Shown piece after piece: positions 24,420 to 36,031 of a stretch of DNA of 64,000 nt. Within the stretch, counting starts at the first letter, position 1; each line of letters starts with the position of its first letter. The position numbers were made by a program, and so were the translations under genes. Under the pieces are notes generated by a model. That model was not told the origin of the DNA, searched no databases, and saw only the letters and a list, made by a program, of their open reading frames with translations. Source of the stretch: Casuarina equisetifolia (lineage: Eukaryota > Streptophyta > Magnoliopsida > Fagales > Casuarinaceae); NCBI GenBank assembly GCA_028551475.1, contig CM052354.1, positions 3,951,391-4,015,390 of the forward strand, given 5' to 3'.

Positions 24420-25890
24420 AAAGAGTTTTATTCCTCTATAAACACAACTTATTTAGCCTTTTGATTCCATAACTAATCAACCTGCCTTTGATGGATATAT
24501 CCTTGATTCTCAAAATATATGAAAATTAGGGAATTTTCACACATAACATCATTTGCATTATTCTACATTGAAAGTAACAAACTTATCTGTAAATCCGTTT
24601 GTGTTGTAACCCTGCCACAATGACATATACTTTACTACCAACAAGCATAACAATCTATTTCATTCATCTTAAAAGAGGTACCTTGTTAAGTTTGAAACCT
24701 AGTGTTTAATATAACTTTCTCAAACCAAGCAAACCCATTTCAATTTATTCTTTCATTCAGAGTTTCATTTAGAACATTATATAAATTATGTTATACATTC
24801 CCTAAAAAACAAAAGCTTTACTCACCTTAAGCGACAAGTGGGTTACATAAATATGCTAAACCAACATGTCATTAAGGATTTCAAAAACCATTTATTTTCT
24901 CTATTATTTTCACTTTTTTTTTCTTTATGTCTTTTGTAAACATATTTGATCTAGTCTTTTAATTTTGCAACCAATTGACTAGCCATTTGGTAGATATTTC
25001 CTTGATATAATTCTTACAAGATATGAAAATTGGGTAATTTTCACACATAAGGTCATTTGCATCATTCTTTAATGAAAATGCACATATTTATCTCTAAATT
25101 GATTTGTGTTGTAAACCCTATAGATTGATATGTGATTTAATGCCAACAAACAAGACAACGCATTTTATGTATCTTGAAAGGGATACCCCTTCAAGCTTTT
25201 CCAAAAGCTATTGTTTTATGTGACTTTCCCAAACCATGTTTCTTTAACTTATTTCAACTTACTTTCTCATTCACAAATCTAAATTTCACTTAAGAAATTA
25301 CATAATTTATGTTATGCATTTCTAAAGGAATAGGAGGTTTACTCATGCTAAATGACAAGTGAGTTATGTACACACATTATAACAATACATCATTGATGGA
25401 TTTCAAAAGCCACTTGTTTTCTCTATTATTTTCATGCCTTTTTTTTTTCCTTTATGTCTTCAATAAACTCATGTTATTTAGCTTTTTAATTTCATAACCA
25501 ATCGACTTGCCACTCGATTGATATTTCCTTGATATAGTTCTTACATTATATGAAAACTAAGTAATTTTCACATGTAATGTAATTTGCGTTATTCCATAAT
25601 GAAAATCTAAAAACTCATCTCTAAATTGTTTTTTGTTGTGACCCTGCTAGAATGATATGATGTTCACTTTGAACAAAGTAAAAACTCTTTCTATCCATCT
25701 CAAAAGGGGTACCCTTAAAGCTCTTTCGGAGCCGAGTGTTTTACGTGACTATCCCAAACCCTACTTTTTCAACCTATTTCATTTTACTTTATTCTTAACA
25801 AATCTAAATTTCATTTGAGAAATTACATAATATAAGTTATGCATTCCTAAAGGAACAAAAGGTTTACTCATGCTAAAAGACAAGTGGATT
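24420..25890. repeat. Tandem array, three units of about 500-530 bp
   Basis: The marker AATTTTCACA.(G/A)TAA...CATTTGC recurs near 24535, 25037 and 25567. The marker TTTTCTCTATTATTTTCA recurs near 24893 and 25415. Other shared words include ATATTTCCTTGATAT and CATGCTAAA(T/A)GACAAGTG. Units are moderately diverged and carry no conserved frame. The array ends where the block homologous to the defensin-like upstream flanks begins. Confidence 0.8.
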
Positions 25891-25929
25891 ATGTGAAAGA
25901 ACCATGCATAAATTGCTACATGAACCACA

Positions 25930-26724
25930 AGTTCATGCCAAGAAGTACAAGCAAGAAAAAGAAAATCGATGCAAAAAGAGAGAACAGAATATAGGGAAAA
26001 AGTTCTTTAGAGGGGAGACTAGACAAACCAATAATGAATTTTCAAAGAAAGAATAATCATTGAAAATTAAGAGAATCAAAAGTCTTTGGTAATTGAGTGG
26101 GGAAAGAAAAGAAAATTTCAATACCTTTTAGAACACATTTTTGTATTTGTTTTTGTTTACTCTCATGCATTTATATGGTAGTTTCTAAGCATAACAAAAT
26201 GAATAAATAAAATGTCTTCCATTGACAAGCACTATGAATGATTGAGATATCAATTTATCATTAATTTTATAACATCTCTAACATCATTTCTTTCCATATA
26301 CAATTTGTAGAATAATATAGTAAATAATTTATGTTTTGGTACCATGCTTAGATTTTTCATTAAAGATAATTTACTATAACCCTTACTTTTTTACCAATTG
26401 GGACAGCCTACTTAATGTAAGTAGTGAAGTATGGTAAAGTATTAATGTTTTAGTTCCATCTTTCAGATTTTCTATTGAAAATCTACAAATAATTTCATCT
26501 TATCTTATCTTTTCCATCAATTAAATTTTAAAAATTAAAATATGAATATCACATACTCTAATTTATAAATCCTCCATTTGTGATTATCAAAATTTAAAGA
26601 CTATTCCTTTCATTCTCTAAGGGAAAAGAAAATCACCAAAACTTACTCTAACTTATAAATCCTCCAATTGTGATTATCAAAATCTAAAGACCATTTCTTT
26701 CATTATCGAAAGGAAAAGAAAATC
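25930..26724. repeat. Upstream flank of the DEFL fossil, homologous to the A and B copies
   Basis: Matches 31000-31700 and 46610-47330: AAGTACAAGCAA, AAGAGAATCAAAAGT, GAGATATCAATTTATCA and TTTTGGT.CCAT boxes occur in the same order. This shows that the fossil DEFL gene is an older duplicate of the intact DEFL genes and kept its promoter region. Confidence 0.7.
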
Positions 26725-27343
26725 ACGCAAACTCTCTCTATTTCTATAGCCTAATAATTGCACTTTGTCTTGTTGAGTACTTCATTATCCATATGTGTGT
26801 TGTCCTACATTTTAATTCATAGAATTTCATTCCATTGGTCACTAAAAAATAATCTTTAGCCTTTGAAACTCTCTAGATATACTAAGAGCTCTAGTTACGT
26901 TTAATTTGGTTTACCCTACAATTTCTAAATAACTTGATTTCATGCATGATAAAACAATAGATCTATTTTTTACGGATTTTTCTTTGTCATAATGTTGTAA
27001 AAATGTATTTTAACAAATGTGAAATTTTTTTGACGAGTTTTATTTAAATTTCATTATTACAATTTCAACCAACACTTGAGAAAAACCAATAAAATTGCAG
27101 CCTGAAATTTAACCAAGTGTAGGAAGATATATTATTATTGTAAGTCTAAAGAGTGTCTTTGTTTCCATTGGGAGTGAGGTCATGACCAAGTATACAGGCC
27201 ATGTCTGTGGCAAGACTGAGAAGATTGATCACTGCACAGTCCCGGCATGCAATGACTTGTGTGTACGCAAGTATGCTCCCATTGCTGGAACAGCACATGC
27301 AGACTGTAATGGAGCTGCTTGCATATGTTTTTATCCTTGCTAG
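26725..27343 (+). pseudogene. Defensin-like gene 3, fossil with intact cysteine exon
   Basis: Exon 1 lies at about 26725-26778 but its ATG is ACG, a one-base loss puts stop codons TAATAA in frame, and the GGTGAGT donor has become TTTGAGT. Exon 2 lies at about 27158-27343, but the GCAG acceptor has become CCAT. The exon 2 frame itself is open from an ATG at 27182 to TAG at 27341-27343, 53 residues. All eight cysteines of the defensin-like pattern are in place (HVC, HC, PAC, LC, ADC, AAC, IC, PC), with spacing close to the intact copies at 31704 and 47331. Without signal exon or splice sites it cannot give a normal secreted peptide. It is either dead or expressed from another exon. Confidence 0.8.
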
Positions 27344-27399
27344 TGCATATGATGGCCCATCCGTTTTCCATCATAACTAAATAAAGCTAAAATCTAAAA

Positions 27400-28981
27400 G
27401 AGTACTATAGTATTAAGCTCTCTTTTTCAATTGAAACTATATATTATAATATGACACTAGAGTTGGGATTTAAATGTGGTATTTTTCCACTTGCAAACAA
27501 AAATTACACAAGAAGTACTTTACTCATGCTTAGGGTAAAAATGTGTGTTAAAAAAAGTATTTTACATTACTTAGATCTTGTAATACTATCTTCTTTAAAA
27601 TGAATGACTTATTTTTCTTTTTATGAACCAATTGAAGGAAATAAATGAACTTTGTAATAAATAGTGTTTTCCACATCCATTAATGATAGTTCCAAAAAAA
27701 ACAAATTCCACTTGTTATTACTATCTCTTTTAGTGAAATATGAAAGAAGAAAAGAAATACTTGCTATTATATTTTCTGTGAAAAAATTGTGGAATTTATT
27801 TTGCAAATGCATTAATTGCACTAAGTGATGCCAATATATATATAGTGTTGAGGATGAAAGTCCTAGATAGAAAATGTACAATTTTTAGCTAGGGTTTGAA
27901 TATAAAATAATGTTTTCCCAACTCACTAACTCCATACTGAGTTGGATTTTGGACTTTATGCAACTAGCCCATAACTTAATGCAATTAAGTAAACTGGACA
28001 CTTATTATAAGTATCAAGTTGATAGTGTTTGTATTAGAATTTATAGAAAATAATTCATATCTTAACTTAAACTCTAAAGACATTAAGTGGAGGTACATAT
28101 ATCTTTTTAAATTATATTTTAGGTTTCTATGTTTCTTATATGGGTAACATGCTTCTTCATCTTGAACATGAGGCAATACTTTCTAAGAGGATCTTTATTT
28201 ACAATCAAAGGGGTAGGCAATTGAAGTTAAATTCTTAACAAATTCGTTAATAATGTGAGACTACACATCCATACCACAACATGCCCCCTCACTATGGTAT
28301 CACCTTTTAGTTGAATTTAACTTATCCAAATCCACAAAGGAGTTAAGACAAAGCCTAGTCTTTGATATTACATTAGATTTTTATTGAGAATGACACATCA
28401 CCAACTTAAAATCTTAAAGTATTAAGTGGAAGTACTCATCTCTTTATAAATTATATTTTAAGTTTTTATTTTTTCCATGTGAGATGTAATATGCCCCCTT
28501 GCCCCAAGTATGGGGTAACACTTCACCCCTTAGCATCCTCATGAGCTTCTAGTGATTTGAGCCTATGCATTACTTCTATAATGCAACACTATGATGTTAT
28601 GGCTCCTCAAGTATTGCTCTCTCAACAATCTCGGACAGCCAGAAAAGTTTTCAATATGAACTTGCTGCACCACAACAATTCAATGTGTTTACAGGAAATT
28701 AGCATGAATTACAGGAACAAATAGTTTGACAACTTAGAAACGTGCAAGCATATTTATACATCAACCATGTAAGTCGAATAACCTCAACCTCTTCAACCCG
28801 TCAGCTGTATGGATAAAATATAAAACTTGTAATCGGCACATATGTTCAATACAGCACCTTAGCAATGTATATAAGTTCACAAATAGAAGTTCTCGACTTT
28901 TCACAAATCAAGTTCCCTGAATGACCTTAACAAGTATATAACAAATCAAGTTTCAAGACCAATAAATAAGCATCAAATAAG
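27400..28981. other. Intergenic, no gene recognised
   Basis: AT-rich. Two related segments (around 28060-28110 and 28405-28460, sharing TTAAGTGGA and TTTTAAATTATATTTTA-like words) suggest local duplication of transposon-derived sequence. No supported gene. Confidence 0.45.
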
Positions 28982-29328
28982 TATAGAATCAAGTTCGGAT
29001 AGATGCTTTATGTACTCAGAATATCAATAGTGAACAACCCAAGTGAACAGTAACGAGACACCACAATCTCCAAACAATGTATACACAATCGTCAAGAACT
29101 AAGGAGTCATAAATGGATCAAACTGAAGGTTGTGATTTTATCGAACACAAATAGCTTCACCGTGAGATTCTTGATAGAGTATTTTTGGCTTGCAAAAGTT
29201 CCCATACTTTTCCTTTTTTTTTTTTTTTTTGCGAGAGAGAGGCAGATCAGTTCTTTAGCTTATTACCTCATTCTTCCCGTTAGGATTATCAGAGCTCAAA
29301 AACATCAACATCAAGTTTGAATTCGAAC
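28982..29328. repeat. Dispersed repeat R1, copy 2
   Basis: Second copy of the 13236-13612 repeat, with a longer T-run near 29215. It lies just upstream of segmental duplication A. Element type not recognised. Confidence 0.7.
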
Positions 29329-29517
29329 GAGTGAAAAAGGTCTGTTTGATGAGTGAAACTTGCGTTTCCATTGGAGACGCGCGTCCCTGTCTTAGTCGAA
29401 ATGGGCTTGACAAAAACAGATTGGGCCTCACAAAATTTTCCACATTTAGGCCTCAACAAAGACACATTTTTGGGCCTTACTAAAAACACTTGGACTAACC
29501 TACTTTCATATATTTAT

Positions 29518-29568
<51 letters not shown>
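29518..29568. repeat. (TA)n microsatellite
   Basis: About 50 bp of uninterrupted TA dinucleotide about 90 bp left of the start of segmental duplication A. Confidence 0.95.
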
Positions 29569-29569
<1 letters not shown>

Positions 29570-29917
29570 ATAGATCATAAAGATATAATTCAGCATATCT
29601 GTAACCCAACTAAGCAAAGGATGGAATAAAAAATATTTCCAAGTATTAATACATCACATTTACTCAATATTTTTTTGAGAGACATTATATTTAAAACATC
29701 CTGTACTAGTTTTTTTTTTGGCAGATTTTTTTACAAGTAAATCCATTTTATAAAGCTCTTTTTTTCATCATCAAAATAACTAAAAGGAATACCCATATTC
29801 TTAACAGCTACCATTTCACAGCTGCTAATCTTTAGGTGGGAAGCCCGACGTCAAAGAAGCCTGTGAACTAGAACCTATGGTCAAATCAATTCTAAACCAT
29901 CCGCGTCCCAAAACAAG

Positions 29918-30260
29918 ATGGATTTTATCGACGGCTTGCTTGCCAAGCTGACCCGCAACGACGACCAATGCCACGCGGTTGCGAAAACGTGGATAACGAA
30001 CACCATGGATCCGTCTCTTGAAAATTTGGTTTCCCGGGCGCCTAATATGAGCGAAATTAAGGTTGTTTTGCGAGATAGTTTTAACAAAATCATAGGAACT
30101 TATAACTTTAACCTCAAACAGGCAATTTCGGAGCTGAAATTGGGAGGAGGAGATGGGTTGATTGAATTTTATGTTAGTTTGAAGAACTTGTGGGGCAAAT
30201 TGGAGACCCAGGAAGCTCTATCCTGTGCTGGTGCAAAAAGAGCACTTGCCACACCAATAA
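29918..30260 (+). pseudogene. Ty1/Copia gag fragment (copy A)
   Basis: The frame from ATG at 29918 (MDFIDGLLAKL...) carries the gag helical region of Copia elements: CHAVAKTWITNTMDPSLENL, then IKVVLRDSFNKIIGTYNFNL, then GLIEFYVSLKNLWGKLE. The homology fades about 10 codons later and the zinc knuckle, protease, integrase and reverse transcriptase are missing. The same strand and order are found in copy B, so the fragment was in place before the segmental duplication. It resembles the gag remnant at 44030-44593. Confidence 0.75.
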
Positions 30261-30299
30261 GAATATGTAAGAATGGGATCAAGAAAACAAGATTATGAA

Positions 30300-31703
30300 A
30301 TTCTTGCTTGGGCTACTTAGGTATTGTTTTATACTTACGATGAAAGATTTGCTTCTCTTCTTATAACCGGTTTTAAAGGGAAAACGAACTTTGTTACGAA
30401 TAATCTCACCTCCTACTGTATATAATGCACTTTGATATCTAGTAAACAATAAAATTAGAAAGAACCAACAAACTACTTTTGTAAACTGCATGAAATAACA
30501 CAAATTTTGATCTCTATGTTTCTATTCTTCCTAATTCATTACCATCTATAAAGACAAAGTCTAAAGTGTTCAATAGTATCAATCCCTTTTTCCAAAAATT
30601 TAATATGCTGACAAAATTTAAGTTTAAATGCAACATTGTTTCATTTGTGGACATATATCCTTTGAAAACTACGATTCTCACATATGGGTGCAATGACACA
30701 TGTTGAAAATGAATTGCCCCGCATTATTTAATATTTTTGGTTTCCTTTTTAAAATAAAATATTATTTTCTTTCTTATGAATCGGTTCAGAGAGGAAAAAT
30801 AAATTCGTGATGAATATTCACCATCACCTTTGTAGGGGATAACTCTTGTGTCCAGCTACGCTCTTCCTTATTGTGTACAATAAACTAGAAATAACAACAA
30901 ATGAAATCCTCTGGAATGTGGAAGAAGCACAGAAATAAAGATTACTACATTTTTTTTTTTTTGTGGAAGGACCATCAGAATTATTTTCGCAAAATGCATA
31001 AAGTACAAGCAATAAAAGAAAATAGACATAAAAAAGAGAATGACTATAGGAAAAAGTTTGTTTAGAAGGAAAAGTAAAAAAACCCAATACTGAATTTTCT
31101 AAGAAAGAAGACTCATCGAAAATTAAGAGAATCAAAAGTTTTTGATAATTGAGTAGGGAAAGTAAAGACATTGTCAATCATCTTTTACAATTCGTTTTCG
31201 TAGTTGTTTCTGTTTATTCCTATGCATTGATTTGGTAATTTTGAAGCATAACAAAATAAAAGAAAAATGTATTCCACTGATGAGCACTATGAATGGTTGA
31301 GATATCAATTTATCACTAATGTTGTAACACCACGGCCATCACTTCTTTCCATATATAACTTGCAAGCTAATATAGTAAATAATTTATGTTTTGGTTCCAT
31401 GCTTTTAGATTTTCCATTAAAGATAATCTACAGTAGATCCTTGCCTTCTTACCAATTGGGACGGCCTACTAAATGTAAGTTGTAGAACAACATAGTAAAT
31501 AATTAATGTTTTGGTTCCATCTTTCAGATTTTCTATTGAAAATCCATAAATAACATTACCTTGTTTCTTCTATCAACTAGAATTTTAAAAAATAAAATAA
31601 AATATGAATGTTGGAATATCACATTCTTTAACCTATGAATACTCCAATTCAGATTATCAAAATCTATCAATTGTTACCTTTGTTCCCAAAAGGAAAAGAA
31701 ACC
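30300..31703. promoter_or_regulatory. Upstream region of DEFL gene 1
   Basis: No gene. The part from about 31000 is conserved in all three DEFL copies (25930 and 46610 onward), the rest in A and B. It is therefore the likely promoter and upstream region of the DEFL gene. The AACCTATGAATACTCCAATT stretch at 31630 (TATAAATACTCC in copy B) is the best candidate core promoter. Confidence 0.4.
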
Positions 31704-32085
31704 ATGAAATCTCTCCATATTTCTATGGTGCTAATTATATTCCTCTATCTTAATATTGGTGAGTACTTCATTGTCTATGTGTTTTGTTCTACATTCTAAT
31801 TTATTGAATTTCGTTCCATTGGTTAGTAAGAAACAGTGTTGAGCTTTAGAAACTCTCTGTCTAACCAACAGTAAGGAGATCCACTTGTTGGCTAGTCTAA
31901 AGAGTGTCTTGATTGCAGGGATTTGGGTCATGGCAAACATGCATGTCTGTCACAAGGTTGAGAAGATTACTCACTGCACAAGCCTGAAATGCAACAACTT
32001 GTGTGTGCACAAGTATGGGCACCTTGGTAGAGGTGTCCGTGGATATTGTATTAGAGCTGGTTGCTTATGTTTCTATCCTTGTTAA
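31704..32085 (+). CDS. Defensin-like secreted peptide 1 (DEFL), two exons
   Basis: Exon 1 31704-31758 (55 nt, signal peptide MKSLHISMVLIIFLYLNI), GTGAGT donor, 160-bp intron, GATTGCAG acceptor, exon 2 31919-32085 with TAA stop. Product 73 residues: signal peptide, then a mature domain starting near NMHVC. Its eight cysteines are spaced C-x8-C-x4-C-x3-C-x14-C-x4-C-x-C-x3-C. The CxxxC and CxC pairs are the cysteine-stabilised alpha-beta signature of plant defensin-like peptides. One intron right after the signal peptide in phase 1 is the usual gene structure. Such peptides are secreted and act in defence or in reproductive or cell signalling; which applies here is unknown. No frame damage is seen and copy B at 47331 is intact, so the gene is probably functional. 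Confidence 0.85.
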
Positions 32086-33199
32086 CTTATTGTCATCTAT
32101 TAACTAAATAAAGCCAAAATCAAAGAGTTCAATAGTACAAATCTCTCTCTCTTTAAAGGAGTTTAATAGTGTTTAAAAATGCTCAATTCTTGTTAATCAA
32201 ATCACAGATATAATGTGATATTAAAGTTTAAATTTAAGTGTGGCATTCCTTTTACTTGCAAACAAAGATTCTTGTAGGAAATTGTTTTTCTCACACTTAG
32301 TGTGAGGCGTATTAAAATTAGCATGTCCAACATTGTTTAAATCTTATCTTGATATCCTTTCTAAGATGAAAGATTTGCTTCTCTTCTTATTAGTCAATTT
32401 TAAAGAATTAAATGAGCTTTTTAACTAATAGCTTTTACCGCCTTCGTAAGTATTAGCTCCACCTCTTGCTACCACTTTGATTTCTAGTGAACAACAAGAT
32501 AAGATCTTTTAAGATGAGAAAGATACAGAAAAATGGAAATTTACTTCATTTTCTATAGAAGAACCAACAAAATGCATGAATTGCACTCAAACGATGGTAA
32601 GAAAACCCAACATGATCGACATGCTAATGACAAGTAGAAAAAAATAAAAAATAAAATGGTACTTAGTTTTCTAGGATTAGAAAATAGCTTAGGGTGCAAT
32701 TAGTTGTCCATGCACTCATTGAATTGGCCATAACATGCTTTCTACGAACTATAAGTTTTCCACTGACATCCTTTGAACAAGACATACACAAGCAGTTGCA
32801 ATAAAAAAGTACTCGGTCATAGATAAGTGGATGAAGAGCTAATCTTATTCCTGATAGTGGTAAATCCGAAAAACAAATGTATAAATAAATAAAAAATGTC
32901 TTCCATTGATGAGCATTATGAATGATTAAGATATCAACTTATCATTAATGTTGTATAATCTCTAGCATCACTTTCCATATTTAGATTGTAAGATGATATT
33001 GTGCCTTTGTATGTGTGAGTGTGTGTATTTTAGGAAATAGTGGCAATACCCTAACAAACTTTATTAATAATAACAAGGTTGAGCATAACAATTGTATCTT
33101 AAATAAGTACCAAGGGTAAAGTATAAGGCTGATATGTTATATATGAAATTGTTACATAAAACATAAAAAAAGAAAGTATGAAATATATTAAGCAACACA
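32086..33199. other. 3' flank of DEFL gene 1, no further gene
   Basis: Conserved in copy B (47713-48850) and in part at 41711-42300. Contains the DEFL 3' UTR (possible AATAAA at about 32106) and AT-rich DNA. No gene seen. Confidence 0.5.
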
Positions 33200-34180
33200 T
33201 ATGCTTAATCCTATAGTGGACTATACTTACCTAATCCTAATTGATCTTACATAAAAATAGTGAGACATGGGCAAGGCAAAAAGCTAGGATTTTTGGAAAG
33301 TTTAGCGTTTTGGACTACATGCCTATAATTAGCAAAACAATCAACAACTGCATTCCTCTCTCAATATACATATTGTACTTTTGTAGATGCTAAAATCATA
33401 AATATACACTGATGAATAACATACTCCAATTTTCAAGGAGTCCTCTATTTTATAAATGGACATTAGACTAGATAAAAGGAATCTAATTCAATGATATTAG
33501 GTACTTGATTCCATTCTTAGCATATCTTAAGGCCTTCCAACAAGGTGTATGCTTTAGCATTTGCACTACTACTTAGTACTAACTTGATTGAAAAAGTCAT
33601 GATGATACTTTCATTATAATTTCTAAGTATTTTCCCTCCAAAATTTTGCCCTATAATACCTGAATTGTCCATATATAACTTGTATTGTCCCATTAGCAGA
33701 GGTTGCCATTTGACCTAAACTCCTTTTCAAAAGAGAAGTTTAGCCATAGGAACTTTCAATAAACATAATGAAACTTAATTAAGATAACTTACTTGGACCT
33801 TAACTTAAATGAGAGTGGACAACTATAGCATCCAATGTGTAATATCCTTATTACTTTTGTATAAAAATATACTTTTTCCATTGTGTTTTTTCCAATTCCT
33901 AGCCAACCAAATCTTCCTCATAATAATACTACCCAAGATGGAAAATATAGCTTAGCTCTAATTATATTGTGATGCCTCTCAGTACCATGAAGAAACAAGC
34001 TTAGAAATAGAATTAAATCGAACTAGTACATGAAGTATGTCACCATATATCTTCCAAATCCATTGCACCAATGTGTTTTGTATGATTATATGATCTCCAG
34101 TCTCCTCCTAAGCCCTCTCACAACAGTAACACTAAAAGCTATTTGTATTCTCCTCCTTTGCATGTTGCATTTTACAATTA
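33200..34180 (-). pseudogene. LINE-type retrotransposon fragment: zinc-finger-like plus RNase H region (copy A)
   Basis: On the minus strand, broken frames near 34180-33890 give a reverse-transcriptase-associated zinc-binding pattern (CYCC..., EETGDHIIIQN, WIWKIYGD, then IWLARNWKK). Frames near 33740-33300 give the plant RNase H-like pattern (KLYMDNSGIIGQNFGGKILRN, AKAYTLLEGLRYAKNGI, VQYVYIE). Order and spacing fit the C-terminal end of a plant LINE ORF2 or a derived RNase H-like gene. Multiple stops and shifts show it is dead. The fragment is shared with copy B. Confidence 0.65.
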
Positions 34181-34554
34181 TTTTATAATGATGAGCTTGC
34201 ACATAAACAAACCAATGTTGGAGGTAAGATAATATAATATATAACTTATGTTTTGGTCCATGCTTTTAGATTTTTCATTAAAGATAATCTACAATAAATC
34301 CTTACTTTCTTACAAATCTGGATGGCTTATTAAATGTAAGTTGTAGAATATAGTAAATGATTAATGTTTTGGTTCATAACTTAGATTTTTTATTGAAAAT
34401 CTACAAATAATCTTATTTTATTCTATCTTTTCCATCAATTAGAATTTTAAAAATAAATATATGAGTATAACATACTCTGATTTATAATACTCTAATTCTT
34501 ATTATCAAATCTAAGGACTATTACTTCCACCATTCTCAAAAGGAAAAGAAAACC
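34181..34554. repeat. Second DEFL-type upstream flank (copy A)
   Basis: Repeats the words seen upstream of DEFL gene 1 (TAAATGTAAGTTGTAGAA, AATGTTTTGGTTC, GATTTT.TATTGAAAATC, CTCAAAAGGAAAAGAAA). It is the 5' flank of the broken exon 1 that follows. Confidence 0.65.
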
Positions 34555-34609
34555 ATGAAAACTCTCTATATTTCCATAGTCCTAATAACTGTTCTCTAAC
34601 TAGGCGAGT
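34555..34609 (+). pseudogene. Broken DEFL exon 1 (copy A)
   Basis: ATG AAA ACT CTC TAT ATT aligns with the signal exon of DEFL gene 1, preceded by the same AAAGGAAAAGAAAACC leader. A short deletion brings TAA into frame at 34597-34599, and the donor reads GGCGAGT instead of GGTGAGT. No cysteine exon follows. The counterpart at 49762 in copy B has the same kind of damage, so the break predates the segmental duplication. Confidence 0.75.
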
Positions 34610-34859
34610 ACTTCATCGTCTATCTATGTTTGGTTCTACAATTCAATTTCTAGAACTTCATTCCATTGGCTAATAAGAAACAATGTTTAGCCTCAAAATC
34701 TCTAGACATACTAAGAGCTCTAGTTTCATTTAGTTCTTTTTCACCCTATAATTTCTAAAGAACTCGATTTCATGTACAATAAAACAGTAGTTCTATTTTT
34801 TTTTTTTAATTTTATGGATTGTTGTTTATCATAATACGGGTAAACTTTATCTCAGGTGA

Positions 34860-35737
34860 GAAACAAATAATTTCGGGGATTTTATAGTCATTGTCTATCT
34901 CTAAGGAAGAATGGTTGCACATCTCCCGAGACGAAGGATGGAATTCCAGACTGCCGACCATTCTTTATGGTGGGTTAGGAGATTGTAGTTTCTGAATCAA
35001 CTCATGATGTTTTGAAAAGAAAACTGATATGGGCGGAAGAAATAGTACAGATAATTGGTCCTTGCAGCGGCTGATCGTCCAGAATCAGGGGAAGATACTT
35101 CTTCTTTCCCTGACCTACGACGGCCTTCGGTGTTTAAGACAGGAAAGGAATCTCGTTTGAGTTACTAGATGTTAAAAGCTTTTCGGACTTCCCTTCTATT
35201 TAAGCTTTCCTACACGGCCGTGCAGTCACTCCAGCATGGAGCAGACGTGCGAGTAAAGATGACTTTAGCACTGGCGTTCCCTTTCCCCTTGCCTTTTACA
35301 TATGTTAGGGTTGTAGCTCTGCCTACGCCACTCTAAACAAGTGATAATAGATTGAGTAATCTTCCAATCTGTATGTGTTTTATCAGCTTTTACCGGCTTG
35401 CTGGCGCAATTTGTCATACAAAAAAAATGATAATGAAGAAGTAGATCATCAGTAATTAAAAGCTCGATTCAGCAAAGCACGAAAGCGTTTACATAGGACT
35501 GAGAAACCATGGACACCAAGAGGGATTCAACATAACTTCAGAAGACACATTTTCAATACAGACATATATTTCATGCAGCACACGTTGATGAGACAGATTC
35601 TGGGAGATAGTGCCGCATGACCTGAAAAGGGTACCAGAGCAGCGTTAGATACCGTAAAAGACTAAACTTTTCCTTTTCAAAGAATCACCAACGTTCTATT
35701 GATAAACAGCCACCTTATAGAGGCAACAGCTATAGCT
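34860..35737. other. Conserved segment downstream of secreted-peptide gene 1
   Basis: Very well conserved in copy B (50040-50933), better than the surrounding DNA by eye. It includes a frame GRDGCTSPETK...NG..DCRPFF that is open in B (50091-50309) but stopped in A, and a 25-codon frame near 35255-35333 present in both. I do not recognise a product. Part must be the 3' UTR of the minus-strand peptide gene. Confidence 0.4.
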
Positions 35738-36031
35738 TCATCCTCTTCGTTGGTGGCAATGTCCTTTAGCGCGTCCAGGGATGTATGTGCAGGCGTTGGG
35801 GGCTGACGGCGGCAGTGGTCCACGATTTTGTGGAAACGACACGCTGTTGGCCACATAGGAATGCGGCGCTGGTACGTGATGTGGGGGAGATGACAACTTG
35901 TTAGCAGCCAGTGTTAACTTCCTGTCATCCAGAACCCTTGCAGCTGCCAGAAGCTGCGTGCCAGAAACCAAGAACCAAAGGATGATCACCACCATTGCAG
36001 CCCTGAAAAGAGCTTTCGCCCAGGCGAGCAT
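35738..36031 (-). CDS. Secreted peptide precursor, CTNIP/SCREW-like, copy A (97 aa)
   Basis: Single-exon frame with ATG at 36031 and TGA at 35738. The N-terminus MLAWAKALFRAAMVVIILWF continues hydrophobic to about residue 31, ending at LLAAARVLDD, a good signal peptide with cleavage after AAA. The middle is variable (HHVPAPHSYVANSVSFPQNR). The C-terminus is PPSAPNACTYIPG followed by RAKGHCHQRRG, with two cysteines as the only ones in the mature part. A short secreted precursor whose conserved C-terminal block has proline-rich lead, CTxIPG and a second cysteine resembles the CTNIP/SCREW phytocytokines, perceived by the receptor kinase HSL3 (NUT) and acting in immunity and water loss. That match is from family knowledge, not a database search. 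Copy B keeps all these features, with differences concentrated outside the block, arguing for function. It could instead be another class of small cysteine-containing peptide. Confidence 0.72.
   Translation of the reverse strand: MLAWAKALFRAAMVVIILWFLVSGTQLLAAARVLDDRKLTLAANKLSSPPHHVPAPHSYVANSVSFPQNRGPLPPSAPNACTYIPGRAKGHCHQRRG

Noticed and set aside
29521-29568. Coding potential of the Tyr-Ile repeat frames at the (TA)n runs
   Set aside because: Direct translation of a dinucleotide microsatellite.
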